A DNA stretch of 7,797 bases from CALMFT01 sp041674565 (GTDB lineage Bacteria > Patescibacteriota > Gracilibacteria > Absconditabacterales > Absconditicoccaceae), in contig JBAYVQ010000042.1 of the NCBI GenBank assembly GCA_041674565.1, positions 1-7,797 on the forward strand. Direction: 5' to 3'. Shown piece after piece: positions 1 to 6,814 of this stretch (its first letter is position 1; each line of letters opens with the position of its first letter). The notes beneath the pieces are model-generated. The model did not search any database. It saw only the letters and a list, made by a program, of their open reading frames with translations, and had not been told where the DNA came from. The translations under genes and the position numbers were made by a program.

Positions 1-76
1 TCAGAAACAATGTTTGCGTAAGCAATAAAACTAAAACCAGACTAAGACGTGAGAGACGATTGCGCGTTTGCATCAT
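1..76 (-). CDS. N-terminus of an exported protein, truncated by the window edge
   Basis: Reading leftward from ATG at 76 (or the adjacent ATG at 73), the first 25 codons encode a textbook signal peptide. It has a short basic n-region (MMQTRNRLSR, three Arg) followed by a run of Leu/Val/Thr (LSLVLVLLLTQTLFL). The frame leaves the window before any mature domain, so the function cannot be stated. No Shine-Dalgarno site precedes the start, as elsewhere in this window. The gene is divergent from the 210-923 gene. The alternative is a chance hydrophobic frame, but the charge pattern and start position argue for a real secreted or lipid-anchored protein. Confidence 0.5.
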   Translation of the reverse strand, partial: MMQTRNRLSRLSLVLVLLLTQTLFL

Positions 77-209
77 AAGAAGCAGGATATAAATGATGTT
101 TCTGATTATTTTTTTTGTTTGTACTTTATAACCTATTGACAATTTTAAACAAATAGTGAAAATATTGCAACTATTTTGTATTATTACTTTTTTATACTAC
201 GTTACTATT
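77..209. promoter_or_regulatory. Divergent AT-rich intergenic region
   Basis: This 133-bp gap separates two divergent genes. For the leftward gene, a TATAAA-like -10 is seen as TTTATA at 125-130, with a poor -35 (TTGTTT) 16 bp upstream. For the rightward gene there is a perfect TTGACA at 136-141, but its best -10 (AATATT, 161-166) lies at a long 19-bp spacing. A separate TATACT at 193-198 sits only 11 nt before the ATG and would give a nearly leaderless transcript. None of these is decisive. Confidence 0.3.
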
Positions 210-923
210 ATGTTGAACCCAGTCCCCGCCGTGAAAAAATGGCTACTAGAAAAATGATGCGTATGTCCTTATGCATACGCTATGCAAATCAAAAATCGCA
301 TTAGTCATTGTTTGCATTGAGATCTAGCTGTTTTTGCTGATGCTCCCCAGGCTGCAGAATTTTTGAAATGAAAACATAATCTGATATATTATCCACCGAT
401 TGACGCAGTTGTATGACAGTATCCCGAGCAAATTCCTGAACTACAGGAACAGGTCTGTATGTATGGTGCGCAGGTATTGTGTGATATCCTTATACAATCT
501 CACAAAAAGGTAGGCAAAAATATGCTCTCTGGAAGTGTATTGGCAGGCGATAAGACTCGTATCAAGTCAGAATCTGCGATGATCCAAGAACTGTATAGTC
601 ACTTTAGGGGATGATACTCTATGATCAAATTTACCAACCTAGAGTCTGCACATTTTTTCGCGACATATATGTGACCTATTTATCACTCCAAGACGGTGCC
701 TGGTCTTGATCCATCTCATGATACCCACCATCTCAGATATGCGCCAGCACACATGATCGTATTGGTACCGTTGTCTCATTTCAATGGTCTCACCAAGGAA
801 AACCTCAACCATATGGAACGTATTATGAGTGAAAGACACAAAGAAGCGTGACTAAAAAGACATCGAGATTGGTCGCCAAAATTTTTTATAGACCCCAAAG
901 AATCTGCTATGTTGATAGAATAA
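210..923 (+). CDS. Orphan 237-aa Cys/His-rich protein, function unknown (UGA=Gly)
   Basis: The frame runs from ATG 210 to TAA 921-923 and contains seven in-frame TGAs (255, 318, 369, 414, 612, 672, 849), read as Gly. The N-terminus carries a cluster of possible metal ligands or redox residues: C17 and C19 in GCVCPYAYA, then H33, C34 and H36. The C-terminal half has a second His cluster, H170, H173, H174 and H181, around HDTHHLRYAPAHMIVLVPL. The last third is helical and charged. No signal peptide or membrane segment is visible. I do not recognise the family; the spaced CP and HLRYAP blocks suggest a compact enzyme or metal-binding domain, which is inference only. Alternative starts are GTG 231 (8 codons in) and ATG 282, but the latter would remove the Cys motif. 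It converges with the 941-2023 gene, with only 17 nt between their stops. Confidence 0.7.
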
Positions 924-940
924 GGCTCAGAGCTATTTGT

Positions 941-2023
941 TTATAGTTTATTACATATAGTTCTGATTATATCTTTTATTTCAATATCGAAAGGTAGCTT
1001 TAGTGGGTCTGCCTGATACTCACGATAGAGCATTACTTTGTCTGCATCTGTGATAGGTTTTGGCTTTGGTATCTCTTGTAGTCACCCTGCTGCTCTGACT
1101 TCTTCGAATGAATAGATTCGTCAGCGTTTCTTGAGGGAGTGATCAAGTATGGCGTTGGGATTCTTAGTATGATCCAGATAAGAGTCGTCCTCTACGATGA
1201 CTACTGCGTTTGCGTTCACCCCTTCCAATTTATTTTTCGTTGCCCCGATATAGACAAAGTCTCCTAGTGCATAAAAATATCTTATCACCCGATCACCCGT
1301 GTGGATAATTCACTCAGGTTTTGCTCTACCATCGATGCATAGCGATATGGCTCAGTAAGGGTCCAACATCCTGAATGTCCCACCAATGCGCTCACTAAAT
1401 TCCGCAAAGTTATGATTCACATTGCTGCATAAAAATAGCAGCGGTGTACTGTCCAATGGGTATTTGTTTAATTGTGATCCTGCCTGCGCGGATAAGCGTT
1501 CTTGAACTATAGATCTTAGTTTGTTTTTGGTTGTATGCGTATCGAATCATGCAGAATTGAGTATTTTGGCGGGTACCATGGAAAACGTCCCATCAATTTC
1601 TTGTGTGCGTATAGCTTGTTTTTGAAACTCAGCATGTTGCCATACCTCATTCACATCCTTCATGGTAATGCATATGGTCTTGGATGCAGGTATGTCATTT
1701 GCTGGTTTGCTGTGTCTAGGGTAGTATGTTGCTTGAGGAAAGATAATCTGAAAAAATTTCATGATAAAATCAGACTGTACCTCTTCTCCGATACCTGGCG
1801 CTGAACCAAAGTAAATATGCAAACCTTTACCGTTTTGTTTAGATTGAGCAAAACGCAATAGTTGTGATTCTGTGTCGAATGGATTCATGAGGGCGTAGGC
1901 ATATGGCGCTATCCCTGTGTTGTTTTTGATGTTGTTCAGAAGTCCTGAGATTGTCTCCTTTTCACTTTGCATTGCTTGTGGTTCGTTGTCGTGTGTAGGT
2001 TTGTTCATATTGTTTGTTATCAT
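941..2023 (-). CDS. Orphan 360-aa soluble protein, function unknown (UGA=Gly)
   Basis: The frame runs from ATG 2023 to TAA 943-941 with five TGA codons read as Gly (plus-strand tca at 1547, 1352, 1310, 1121 and 1082). A standard-code reading would stop at residue 158. The N-terminal ~25 residues are polar and probably disordered. A Gly-rich loop follows (KGLHIYFGSAPGIGEE, about residues 66-81), then mixed alpha/beta sequence with a hydrophobic strand ending in acids (AVVIVEDDS, 273-281) and a Pro/Lys-rich linker (IPKPKPITDADK, about 318-329) before a final acidic segment. There is no signal peptide or membrane segment. The Gly loop resembles a nucleotide-binding loop but lacks the GxxxxGKS/T consensus. 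An internal ATG at 2008 is an alternative start. It lies downstream of the 60-aa membrane protein gene and may be cotranscribed with it. I do not recognise a family. Confidence 0.75.
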
Positions 2024-2064
2024 TAGGTAGATATAATTTTGGAACTGACTGTTTGAAGGGGAAA

Positions 2065-2083
2065 GGCGGCGATAAACGCCGCC
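2065..2083 (-). terminator. GC-rich hairpin between the 60-aa and 360-aa genes
   Basis: A perfect 7-bp stem (GGCGGCG/CGCCGCC) closes a five-base loop that reads TTTAT on the minus strand. It lies 30 nt past the stop of the 60-aa gene and 41 nt before the start of the 360-aa gene. The following bases, TTTCCCCTTC, are only a weak T-tract. It may be a leaky terminator, an mRNA processing or stability hairpin, or an attenuator that lowers expression of the second gene. Its G+C content stands out in an AT-rich region. Confidence 0.6.
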
Positions 2084-2113
2084 AGATGAAAATTTTTGTT
2101 GCTGGTCGTTGCC

Positions 2114-2296
2114 TTAAAATGGCAGCTTTGGAGGTCTCTTTAGCGAGAGCGCAAAGGCGATGATTGCAACTGCTGCAACCATTCCTATTCCCAGGTTTGA
2201 GTGGTAATGCTCTTTTTCCAGAGCAAGCAAGAACCATGCCGCCAGTCCTGCAAATAATCCATTTCGGGGAGCGTTCCCCCATCCGATTCCTTTCAT
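2114..2296 (-). CDS. Small 60-aa membrane protein with two helices
   Basis: The ATG at 2296 opens a 60-codon frame ending at TAA (2116-2114). The product has two hydrophobic segments, about residues 13-26 (GLFAGLAAWFLLAL) and 36-52 (GIGMVAAVAIIAFALSL), joined by a polar turn containing E27, K28, E29 and H30. Positive charges lie at both ends (K2, R11 and the KRPPK tail), which by the positive-inside rule predicts a hairpin with both termini in the cytoplasm. There are no TGA codons. The strong promoter 33 nt upstream shows this is a real, probably well expressed gene. An overlapping longer frame at 1962-2282 on the same strand is its shadow. The function is unknown; small two-helix proteins of this kind may be holin-like or subunits of membrane complexes, but nothing here decides. 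Confidence 0.75.
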   Translation of the reverse strand: MKGIGWGNAPRNGLFAGLAAWFLLALEKEHYHSNLGIGMVAAVAIIAFALSLKRPPKLPF

Positions 2297-2328
2297 AATT
2301 TTGGTTTGCGTTGTTTTATCGCACTAAC

Positions 2329-2356
2329 ATTATAGATATTTATATGACTTTGTCAA
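2329..2356 (-). promoter_or_regulatory. Consensus sigma-70 promoter
   Basis: On the minus strand, TTGACA (2356-2351) and TATAAT (2334-2329) are both perfect, separated by 16 bp. Transcription would start near 2322, giving a leader of about 25 nt before the ATG at 2296. It drives the 60-aa membrane protein gene and possibly the 360-aa gene beyond it. It is the strongest promoter-like sequence in the window. Confidence 0.85.
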
Positions 2357-2380
2357 TCATATCAAAAACTGTATTAGACA

Positions 2381-3250
2381 CTAAGGTTTTTGATGACAAT
2401 AAAAACCATCATCTCGTTCTTCTTTTTCAAAAAGAGTGGTGAAATCAAGCTTTTTCAGGATATCTCTTCTTTCATAATTTACTCACAAGATCACCCCTTG
2501 TGATTTGGTAGTCCTGAGCAGCTGTTGATTGAGCGCTTCCAAATACTTAGCTCCTAGCGGCATATAGGACTTTATCACATAATCATCAAATCCACTGATG
2601 AGATAGCATACGCTATTGTCGGGCAGTAGAGAAACAAACTGCAGCGCATCGCTTTTGACGTAGGATTGCGTGATAGCCTTACTATCCCCTTCTCTGGTGC
2701 AAGTTTTTTGCCAGTCGTCATTGTGCAAATCCACATAGAGGACTTGCGTAGGGTTGAAGAGATACTCGTTGATGCTGTGCTCTTTGCTTATGGCCGCATT
2801 TCGGGGGTGTTCATCCAGTTTGATAGGAAGTAGATCTACTCTTCATTGGGAAAAAAGGTCAATCAAGATAACATCGTTTGTTTTACTGATAAAGGGTAGC
2901 TTGTCTACGTTGTGCTCTTTTAGTTGTTTGTTGAATGGCTCCTGCATAAATCAATCGGTTACAATGATCTTGTCGAAAGGACTTGTTCTCCCACTATCCT
3001 GCATGTGTATATCATCAATCAGCTTTTTGCTGTTATCCCAACGCGTGATCATGCGTTGATGATTGTGTTCCAGGTATTCCACTCAAAACGTCTGGGCTAG
3101 TGTTTGTATAGTAAATTCGCTGACACCCGCCTCTAGCAGTAATCTGATTGGGCTGTCCTGAAGAGCATTAGCTATATCCAATGGTTGTTGTATATTAGCA
3201 TAGTCTGATCCTGTAGCGTTGCTGTGTCAGGTGGGTATGTTCTTTTTCAT
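2381..3250 (-). CDS. 289-aa protein with methyltransferase-like C-terminal half (UGA=Gly)
   Basis: The frame runs from ATG 3250 to TAG 2383-2381 and contains five TGA codons read as Gly; the first is codon 8. The C-terminal region reads like the second half of a class I SAM methyltransferase domain. A segment of type 'DALQFVSLLPDNSVCYLISG' (about 201-220) corresponds to the usual 'D-(x)5-LPDxSxD' strand after motif III. It is followed by LNQQLLRTTKSQGVILG, matching the common 'ei.RvLkpgG.li' element. I do not see a clear Gly-rich SAM motif I (E/DxGxGxG) in the N-terminal half; IIVTDGFMQ and DVILIDLFSQG are the nearest hydrophobic strands. It may be a divergent or inactive methyltransferase, or an unrelated Rossmann-like fold. 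No signal peptide or membrane segment is visible. It is a separate transcription unit, 84 nt upstream of the 60-aa gene. Confidence 0.7.
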
Positions 3251-3285
3251 GTGTGATTTCGTTTTTCTTGGGATAAATGAGTTGT

Positions 3286-3313
3286 AGCATATATAATTGT
3301 ACATATTTGTAAA
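3286..3313 (-). promoter_or_regulatory. Probable promoter of the 289-aa gene
   Basis: On the minus strand, TTTACA (3313-3308, five of six matches) is followed after 16 bp by TATGCT (3291-3286, four of six). The predicted start of transcription lies about 30 nt before the ATG at 3250. The region is very AT-rich, so chance matches are likely. Confidence 0.4.
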
Positions 3314-3373
3314 TATAAAAACTACCTTATACAAGGTTTTCTTAGATTGACGCGCTTACGGCATTTTTACTGA

Positions 3374-3502
3374 ATGCCTACAGGAGACAAGTTGAATGAA
3401 AGATTGTTGGCGAAACTGAAGACGGGAGATGAATCGAAATTTCAATTGCAAGAAATTGAGCTTGATCTAAAGATTACAAAAAGTGAAATAAAAGAGTTTT
3501 AA
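3374..3502 (+). CDS. Possible 42-aa small ORF, charged and helical
   Basis: The ATG at 3374 opens 42 codons ending at TAA 3500-3502. The product is highly charged with heptad-like hydrophobics (for example LLAKLKTGDESKF and IELDLKITKSEIKEF) and would form one or two amphipathic helices. There is no TGA codon. No Shine-Dalgarno site or convincing promoter precedes it, and the frame stays open upstream without an earlier obvious start, so it could be the tail of a decayed gene. The protein-like composition favours real coding but the support is limited. It converges with the methyltransferase gene. Confidence 0.35.
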   Translation: MPTGDKLNERLLAKLKTGDESKFQLQEIELDLKITKSEIKEF

Positions 3503-3650
3503 TTTATTGATAAGCAATGTATGAGCTTATGGATTCATTGATTCATTGATTTGGTTGTAAAGTATCCTGGGTAGTAATTAGTTCGAATGATGTGTGGCTA
3601 AAACAATGCCAATGCATAGCTCAATTACTTCGTATTGCCACCAAAAACTT
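3503..3650. repeat. Non-coding gap with ATTCATTG tandem repeat
   Basis: This gap between two converging frames holds no gene I can support. It contains the octamer ATTCATTG twice in tandem (3533-3540, 3541-3548) plus a partial third copy. A 6-bp inverted repeat, ATAAGC (3510-3515) and GCTTAT (3525-3530), has a nine-base loop and no T-run, so it is at best a weak terminator. Confidence 0.4.
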
Positions 3651-4835
3651 TTATGTTTTTTGAAGAAGATAACAAGTAATTAGTTCTATGGGATTACTAT
3701 CAAAGTCCTTAATGGTAGGGCTATTTATAATAATCTGCTCGGCAATACGCCACTGAGGACGGCCCTCTAAGAGTTCTACTTTGGCTTGCGCATGAGAAAA
3801 CCTTTCTGACTTTACTACAGAAAATACTGTTTTTTTGGGAAACTTTAAAATATAATCATTTACAACTACGGTTTGTCTACTTTGCAACTCCAATTCAATG
3901 CATTGTCATAGGCCCTCGTTTATTGGTTTTACACGACGGATTATCTGATTCCTATTAAATCATAAAGACTCCATGGTTTGCAGATCAAATTCTGTAGCTT
4001 GTTCTGTCTGGTATACTTTGTTGATAAAGTTTCTATAAGTGTTATCATATGTATCAGGATGTGTTGGCAAATCCAGCAAAACTGTATCACCAGAATTCAT
4101 CTGTGCATACAAATTATCAAGAAACTTCGTTCTGGTAGTTACCTTATCTGGTGTCAAACCAGTCATATTGGCCAATGTTAAGCCCAATAGCATATAGGTC
4201 TTTGCTCCAACCGACTGAAGCATTTGTTGAAAGCTCCAACCGAAGATGTTTTCATTCCCTAGGTACTTATATGGAATAAATTCAAGTTCAAGGATGTTTG
4301 ACGTGGCTAATGCAATCATGCGTGAAGAATAGTCTAGCCCGAAATAATTTTCAATAAACTGAGGTTTTGTCCCACTGCCTAATGTATTTGTAGCGGTCCC
4401 TGCTCAAGCGCTACTTATTGTTTGAAAGATCTCCCTCTGAATATTTGTGTTGCTTGAATGTTGTTGCATACTAAAAATACTATACCATGAGTGCATGAGC
4501 TTCCATGTCTTATAGCCATTCGCGCACCCTATCTCGATTACTGTTGGGTTTACATAGGGTCTAAGTTGATTGTAGCTATTTCACAAAATATGGTTTTGTT
4601 GATGAGTAAACTGTGAATAGAGTGAGTTCGGACTTAAAGTGTGCTCAAGGTATAGGTGAGCAAAGCATTCGTAAGCATAATGCAGAGGGAACGCTCTTGC
4701 ATTTAGTAAAACTTCACAAATGTTAGTTTGCAATGATTCTTTCGGCCCTTCATTATTTACTACCAAAGAGCTAAAATAGGATGGTGGCACTTCCTTTATT
4801 GTGTATAAAGATGTATCTTTCATTATATACTGCAT
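3651..4835 (-). CDS. EgtD-like SAM-dependent methyltransferase, 394 aa (UGA=Gly)
   Basis: The frame runs from ATG 4835 to TAA 3653-3651 with four TGAs read as Gly (plus-strand tca at 4581, 4404, 3960 and 3906). SAM-binding motif I is clear: VIEIGCANGYKT at residues 99-110. An acidic loop follows, YFGLDYSSRM, with D168 expected to contact the SAM ribose. The later block YMLLGLTLANM (about 214-224) and NSGDTVLLDLP (247-257) match the layout of histidine N-alpha-methyltransferase relatives (EgtD/Methyltransf_33: 'LFLGSxxGN', then 'pGDxLLiG.D'). The Ser/Gly/Thr-rich stretch between motif I and D168 is an unusual insertion. A ~95-residue helical N-terminal region may form a substrate cap, as in EgtD. 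The substrate is unknown; histidine or another small amine is inference. The gene overlaps the upstream regulator by 13 nt, so translational coupling is expected. An internal ATG (codon 5) is an alternative start. Confidence 0.8.
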
Positions 4836-5563
4836 AAGTAGTCAAAAATACTTTTCCGATTATCATACAAATGCTTACTTGTGATGACAGTGGCGTATAG
4901 TTCATCGCTTCAATACATAACTATACATACTTTATTACTTCCATATAAACTGATTTCGCTAGCGTGTTGCAGTACGCTTCAGGAAATTATCTTTGTTTGC
5001 TTTAGACCTATTGAATCCAGTCATGCATACCTTTTGTTTGCTGGTGTATCTGAAACAATTATTTTAGCAAAAATACCTTTAGCTACCCTTTGTGGTATGT
5101 TATAATTGATTAAATAGGATTCTAAATCAGGATCAATCCCTTCTGCGCCAATAAACCCATAAATTACCTTATTGTCGCATTCCTTCAAAATATCACTATA
5201 GACTTGTTTCAATCAGCTTATCCCTTCATAATAATCAACACGAGGCTTGGTGGCATAAATGTCTTTGAGATTTTGCATTTGCCCTACAATTTGTTGAAAC
5301 TCTTGGCACTTTTCTTGTAGTTGTGAGAGTAATTGTTCTGGATCTACTACGGAAAAATATGACAATTGCTTTCTGATAATGCTTGTAGCTATCCCTCTTT
5401 GTTCTAAATCCCTCAATATCGCATATGCGGTAGTGCGCTTAATATTCGCCTTTCTGGCGATGGTGCTTGCTGGTGCGCTAGCTAATTCTAGTGCTGTTAA
5501 GTAGACCAGGGCTTCTTTTTCAAGCATACCCCGTTTCATTAGAGGTCATATAAACTTTTCCAT
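4823..5563 (-). CDS. TrmB-like transcriptional regulator, 246 aa (UGA=Gly)
   Basis: The frame runs from ATG 5563 to TAA 4825-4823, with five TGAs read as Gly (plus-strand tca at 5546, 5213, 5021, 4979 and 4910). The N-terminal winged helix-turn-helix is typical of TrmB: EKEALVYLTALELA (15-28), then ASTIARKANIKRTTAYAIL (32-50), with the recognition helix at about 41-53. A Gln/Leu-rich helix at about 75-103 should form the dimer coiled coil. The linker to the C-terminal domain reads VDYYEGISGLKQVYSDIL; its second Gly (G117) is encoded by TGA, exactly where the family has 'EGxxGL'. The C-terminal effector domain ends with CIVMYGSDELYATVI and SIFDYL, also family-like. I chose ATG 5563 over ATG 5539 because it gives the usual extra N-terminal residues and the intervening TGA is sense. 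It is the first gene of an operon with the methyltransferase. Confidence 0.85.
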
Positions 5564-5851
5564 TACTTGAGTACAATCTTTTAGATAAAAAATCAGATTA
5601 TTTATGTTATTATTTATATAAAGTGGTATATCAATGTTTCCGTCTTTTAAGTATGCTCTAAGAATGTTCCAAAAAAAGCCTTTAACGAATAAGTTTATGA
5701 CTCATCAAACAAGTCCAATACAATAATAACTTTTATGTTGTCAGCGATGGTTGTCAGCAAATGTTAAAGTACCGGCTTTTTGAGCGCGACTAGCGTTGTA
5801 ATACTAAAATATTTCCTTAGTATTTTTTTTATTTACTCTTTTTAATTGCTT
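5564..5851. promoter_or_regulatory. Divergent regulatory region between regulator operon and DUF11 gene
   Basis: This 288-bp AT-rich gap has no supported gene. It holds a 9-bp direct repeat GTTGTCAGC at 5737-5745 and 5750-5758 (13-bp period), a palindromic TTTATATAAA near 5612-5621, and the inverted repeat listed separately at 5800-5824. For the leftward operon, TTGATA (minus, around 5634-5629) is followed by AT-rich sequence with poor -10 matches. No strong promoter is seen for the rightward gene. TrmB-type proteins often bind operators near their own gene, so these repeats are candidates. Confidence 0.45.
5800..5830 (+). promoter_or_regulatory. Inverted repeat followed by a T-run before the DUF11 gene
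   Basis: AATACTAA (5800-5807) and TTAGTATT (5817-5824) are perfect 8-bp arms around a nine-base loop, followed directly by six T (5825-5830). The shape is that of an intrinsic terminator, yet no rightward gene lies upstream and the stem has only one G-C pair. It ends 21 nt before the ATG at 5852. It may be an operator or an attenuator in the leader of the surface-protein gene. Confidence 0.4.
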
Positions 5852-6520
5852 ATGAAAAACATGAAACACACGTTTTGGGTCCTGGGAGGACTTTTTGTGC
5901 TAGGGTGATTGCTTTTTGCGATGTTTAGTGGTATTGATGAAGTGTCTTCGACGCCATATGTATACGCTGATGGAGGAACGGGCGGCACCTGAGGAACAGG
6001 TGGTCAGGGCGGTGAAGGTAGTGGTACACTTAGTTCAGGATGTGATAGTATGTCCGGATATAATGGCTCAGGAACGCTAGGATCTGGGTATAGCACTGGT
6101 TGTTACATTGATCTATCTCTGGATAAGGAGTTTTTGGGCACAGGAGCCAGTGGTACAGGAGCCAGTGGCACTGATTTGTTATATTATTATAGAATAAAGG
6201 TAACTAATAATGGCACCTTAAATGCCACAAACTTTACAGTAAAAGACTATATGCCACTCTATAGTTCTGTACACTATGGTGATGGAGCTAGTATTGCGGG
6301 CTTGGTAGCTACGTGGTCTGTGTCTAGTTTGAGTCCAGGTCAATCTGTTTACTACAATTTAGTACTGATCAAATTAAGAGAGTTTACTTTTGGAAATAAG
6401 GCAGAAGTATGTGATTATGAAGATTGAGATAGTTCAGGGGTAGACCCAGATAGTGATCCATGCAATATGGGCGCTGCTGGGAATCCTACTCAAGACGATG
6501 AAGATTTGGTTAGTGAATAG
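5852..6520 (+). CDS. Exported DUF11-domain surface protein, 222 aa (UGA=Gly)
   Basis: The frame runs from ATG 5852 to TAG 6518-6520 with three TGAs read as Gly (5906, 5990, 6425). It begins with a signal peptide or anchor: two Lys, then the hydrophobic stretch FWVLGGLFVLGGLLFAMF (8-25). A possible signal peptidase site follows at VYA|DG (residue 39). A Gly/Thr/Ser linker (about 41-62, GGTGGTGGTGGQGGEG) contains a TGA-encoded Gly, and the duplicated pentad GTGAS lies at 96-105. A DUF11 domain follows at about 111-206: YYYRIKVTNNGT, then NFTVKDYMP, a Trp strand, LSPGQSVYYNL, and the terminal D-x-D-S-D-P-C-N with an acidic EDD ending. This Ig-like fold is common in extracellular repeat proteins and adhesins of many bacteria. 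With only one domain it is short for the class. The role in cell-surface contact is inference. ATG 5861 is an alternative start. Confidence 0.8.
6137..6166 (+). repeat. 15-bp tandem duplication in the DUF11 gene
   Basis: Two copies of a 15-bp unit (GGCACAGGAGCCAGT and GGTACAGGAGCCAGT, one mismatch) encode GTGAS twice, followed by a partial third copy (GGCACT, GT). It lies in the spacer between the Gly-rich linker and the DUF11 domain and could vary in copy number by slippage. Confidence 0.7.
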
Positions 6521-6545
6521 TATCATATTATTTACTGAATCCAAC

Positions 6546-6567
6546 AAGCTGCTTTATGCAGCTTTTT
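6546..6567 (+). terminator. Rho-independent terminator of the DUF11 gene
   Basis: AAGCTGC (6546-6552) and GCAGCTT (6558-6564) form a perfect 7-bp stem closing a TTTAT loop, followed by TTTGGTTT. It begins 25 nt after the TAG stop. The loop is the same as in the hairpin at 2065-2083 read on its own strand. Confidence 0.75.
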
Positions 6568-6814
6568 GGTTTAATTTACAGAAAACTGCGAAGTAGAACA
6601 TCACAATAATGTTGAAACATACATAGCAACCCTAGTATTCGTAATGGAAGGAGACTGAAGACTTTCGGTATTTATTTTAACTCATACACTGTAGTGTATT
6701 GTATTATACATAACCAGACATGAACACTTATTGTAGTATTACAACAATATATTGAAAGTACTGTTGACATATGTATGATCGTAATGATATATTTACTTTC
6801 ACTATGGACTTCTT
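6568..6814. promoter_or_regulatory. Intergenic region with inverted repeats upstream of the GNAT-like gene
   Basis: No gene is supported here; a 16-codon frame from ATG 6644 lacks any support. The stretch holds the inverted repeat ATACACT-GT-AGTGTAT (6684-6699) and a smaller one, TTGTA-GTAT-TACAA (6731-6744). Both lie upstream of the promoter at 6764-6793 and may be regulator sites. Confidence 0.4.
6764..6793 (+). promoter_or_regulatory. Sigma-70-type promoter of the GNAT-like gene
   Basis: A perfect TTGACA (6764-6769) is followed after 18 bp by TATATT (6788-6793, five of six). Transcription would start near 6800, leaving a leader of about 15 nt before ATG 6815, with no Shine-Dalgarno sequence. 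Confidence 0.65.

Noticed and set aside
1535..1804. 89-aa open frame on the plus strand
   Set aside because: It lies opposite the 360-aa gene; its composition is not protein-like and it has no promoter or neighbour support.
1962..2282. 106-aa open frame on the minus strand overlapping the 60-aa gene
   Set aside because: It overlaps two better frames; the 60-aa frame has coherent membrane helices and the right distance to the promoter.
3398..3472. 24-codon frame after an AGGAG sequence on the plus strand
   Set aside because: The AGGAG is well placed, but the frame is very short and overlaps the more protein-like 42-aa frame.
3651..5563. Interpretation as a string of broken pseudogenes
   Set aside because: All interruptions are TGA and none is a frameshift; reading TGA as Gly restores full-length family members with conserved motifs.
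5695..5760. 22-codon leader peptide on the minus strand starting with TTG
   Set aside because: It has a non-ATG start, no ribosome-binding site, and short frames like this are expected by chance.
5564..5800. Upstream in-frame extension of the TrmB-like gene (about 80 open codons)
   Set aside because: The frame is open but has no ATG, GTG or TTG, and the 246-aa length from ATG 5563 already fits the family.
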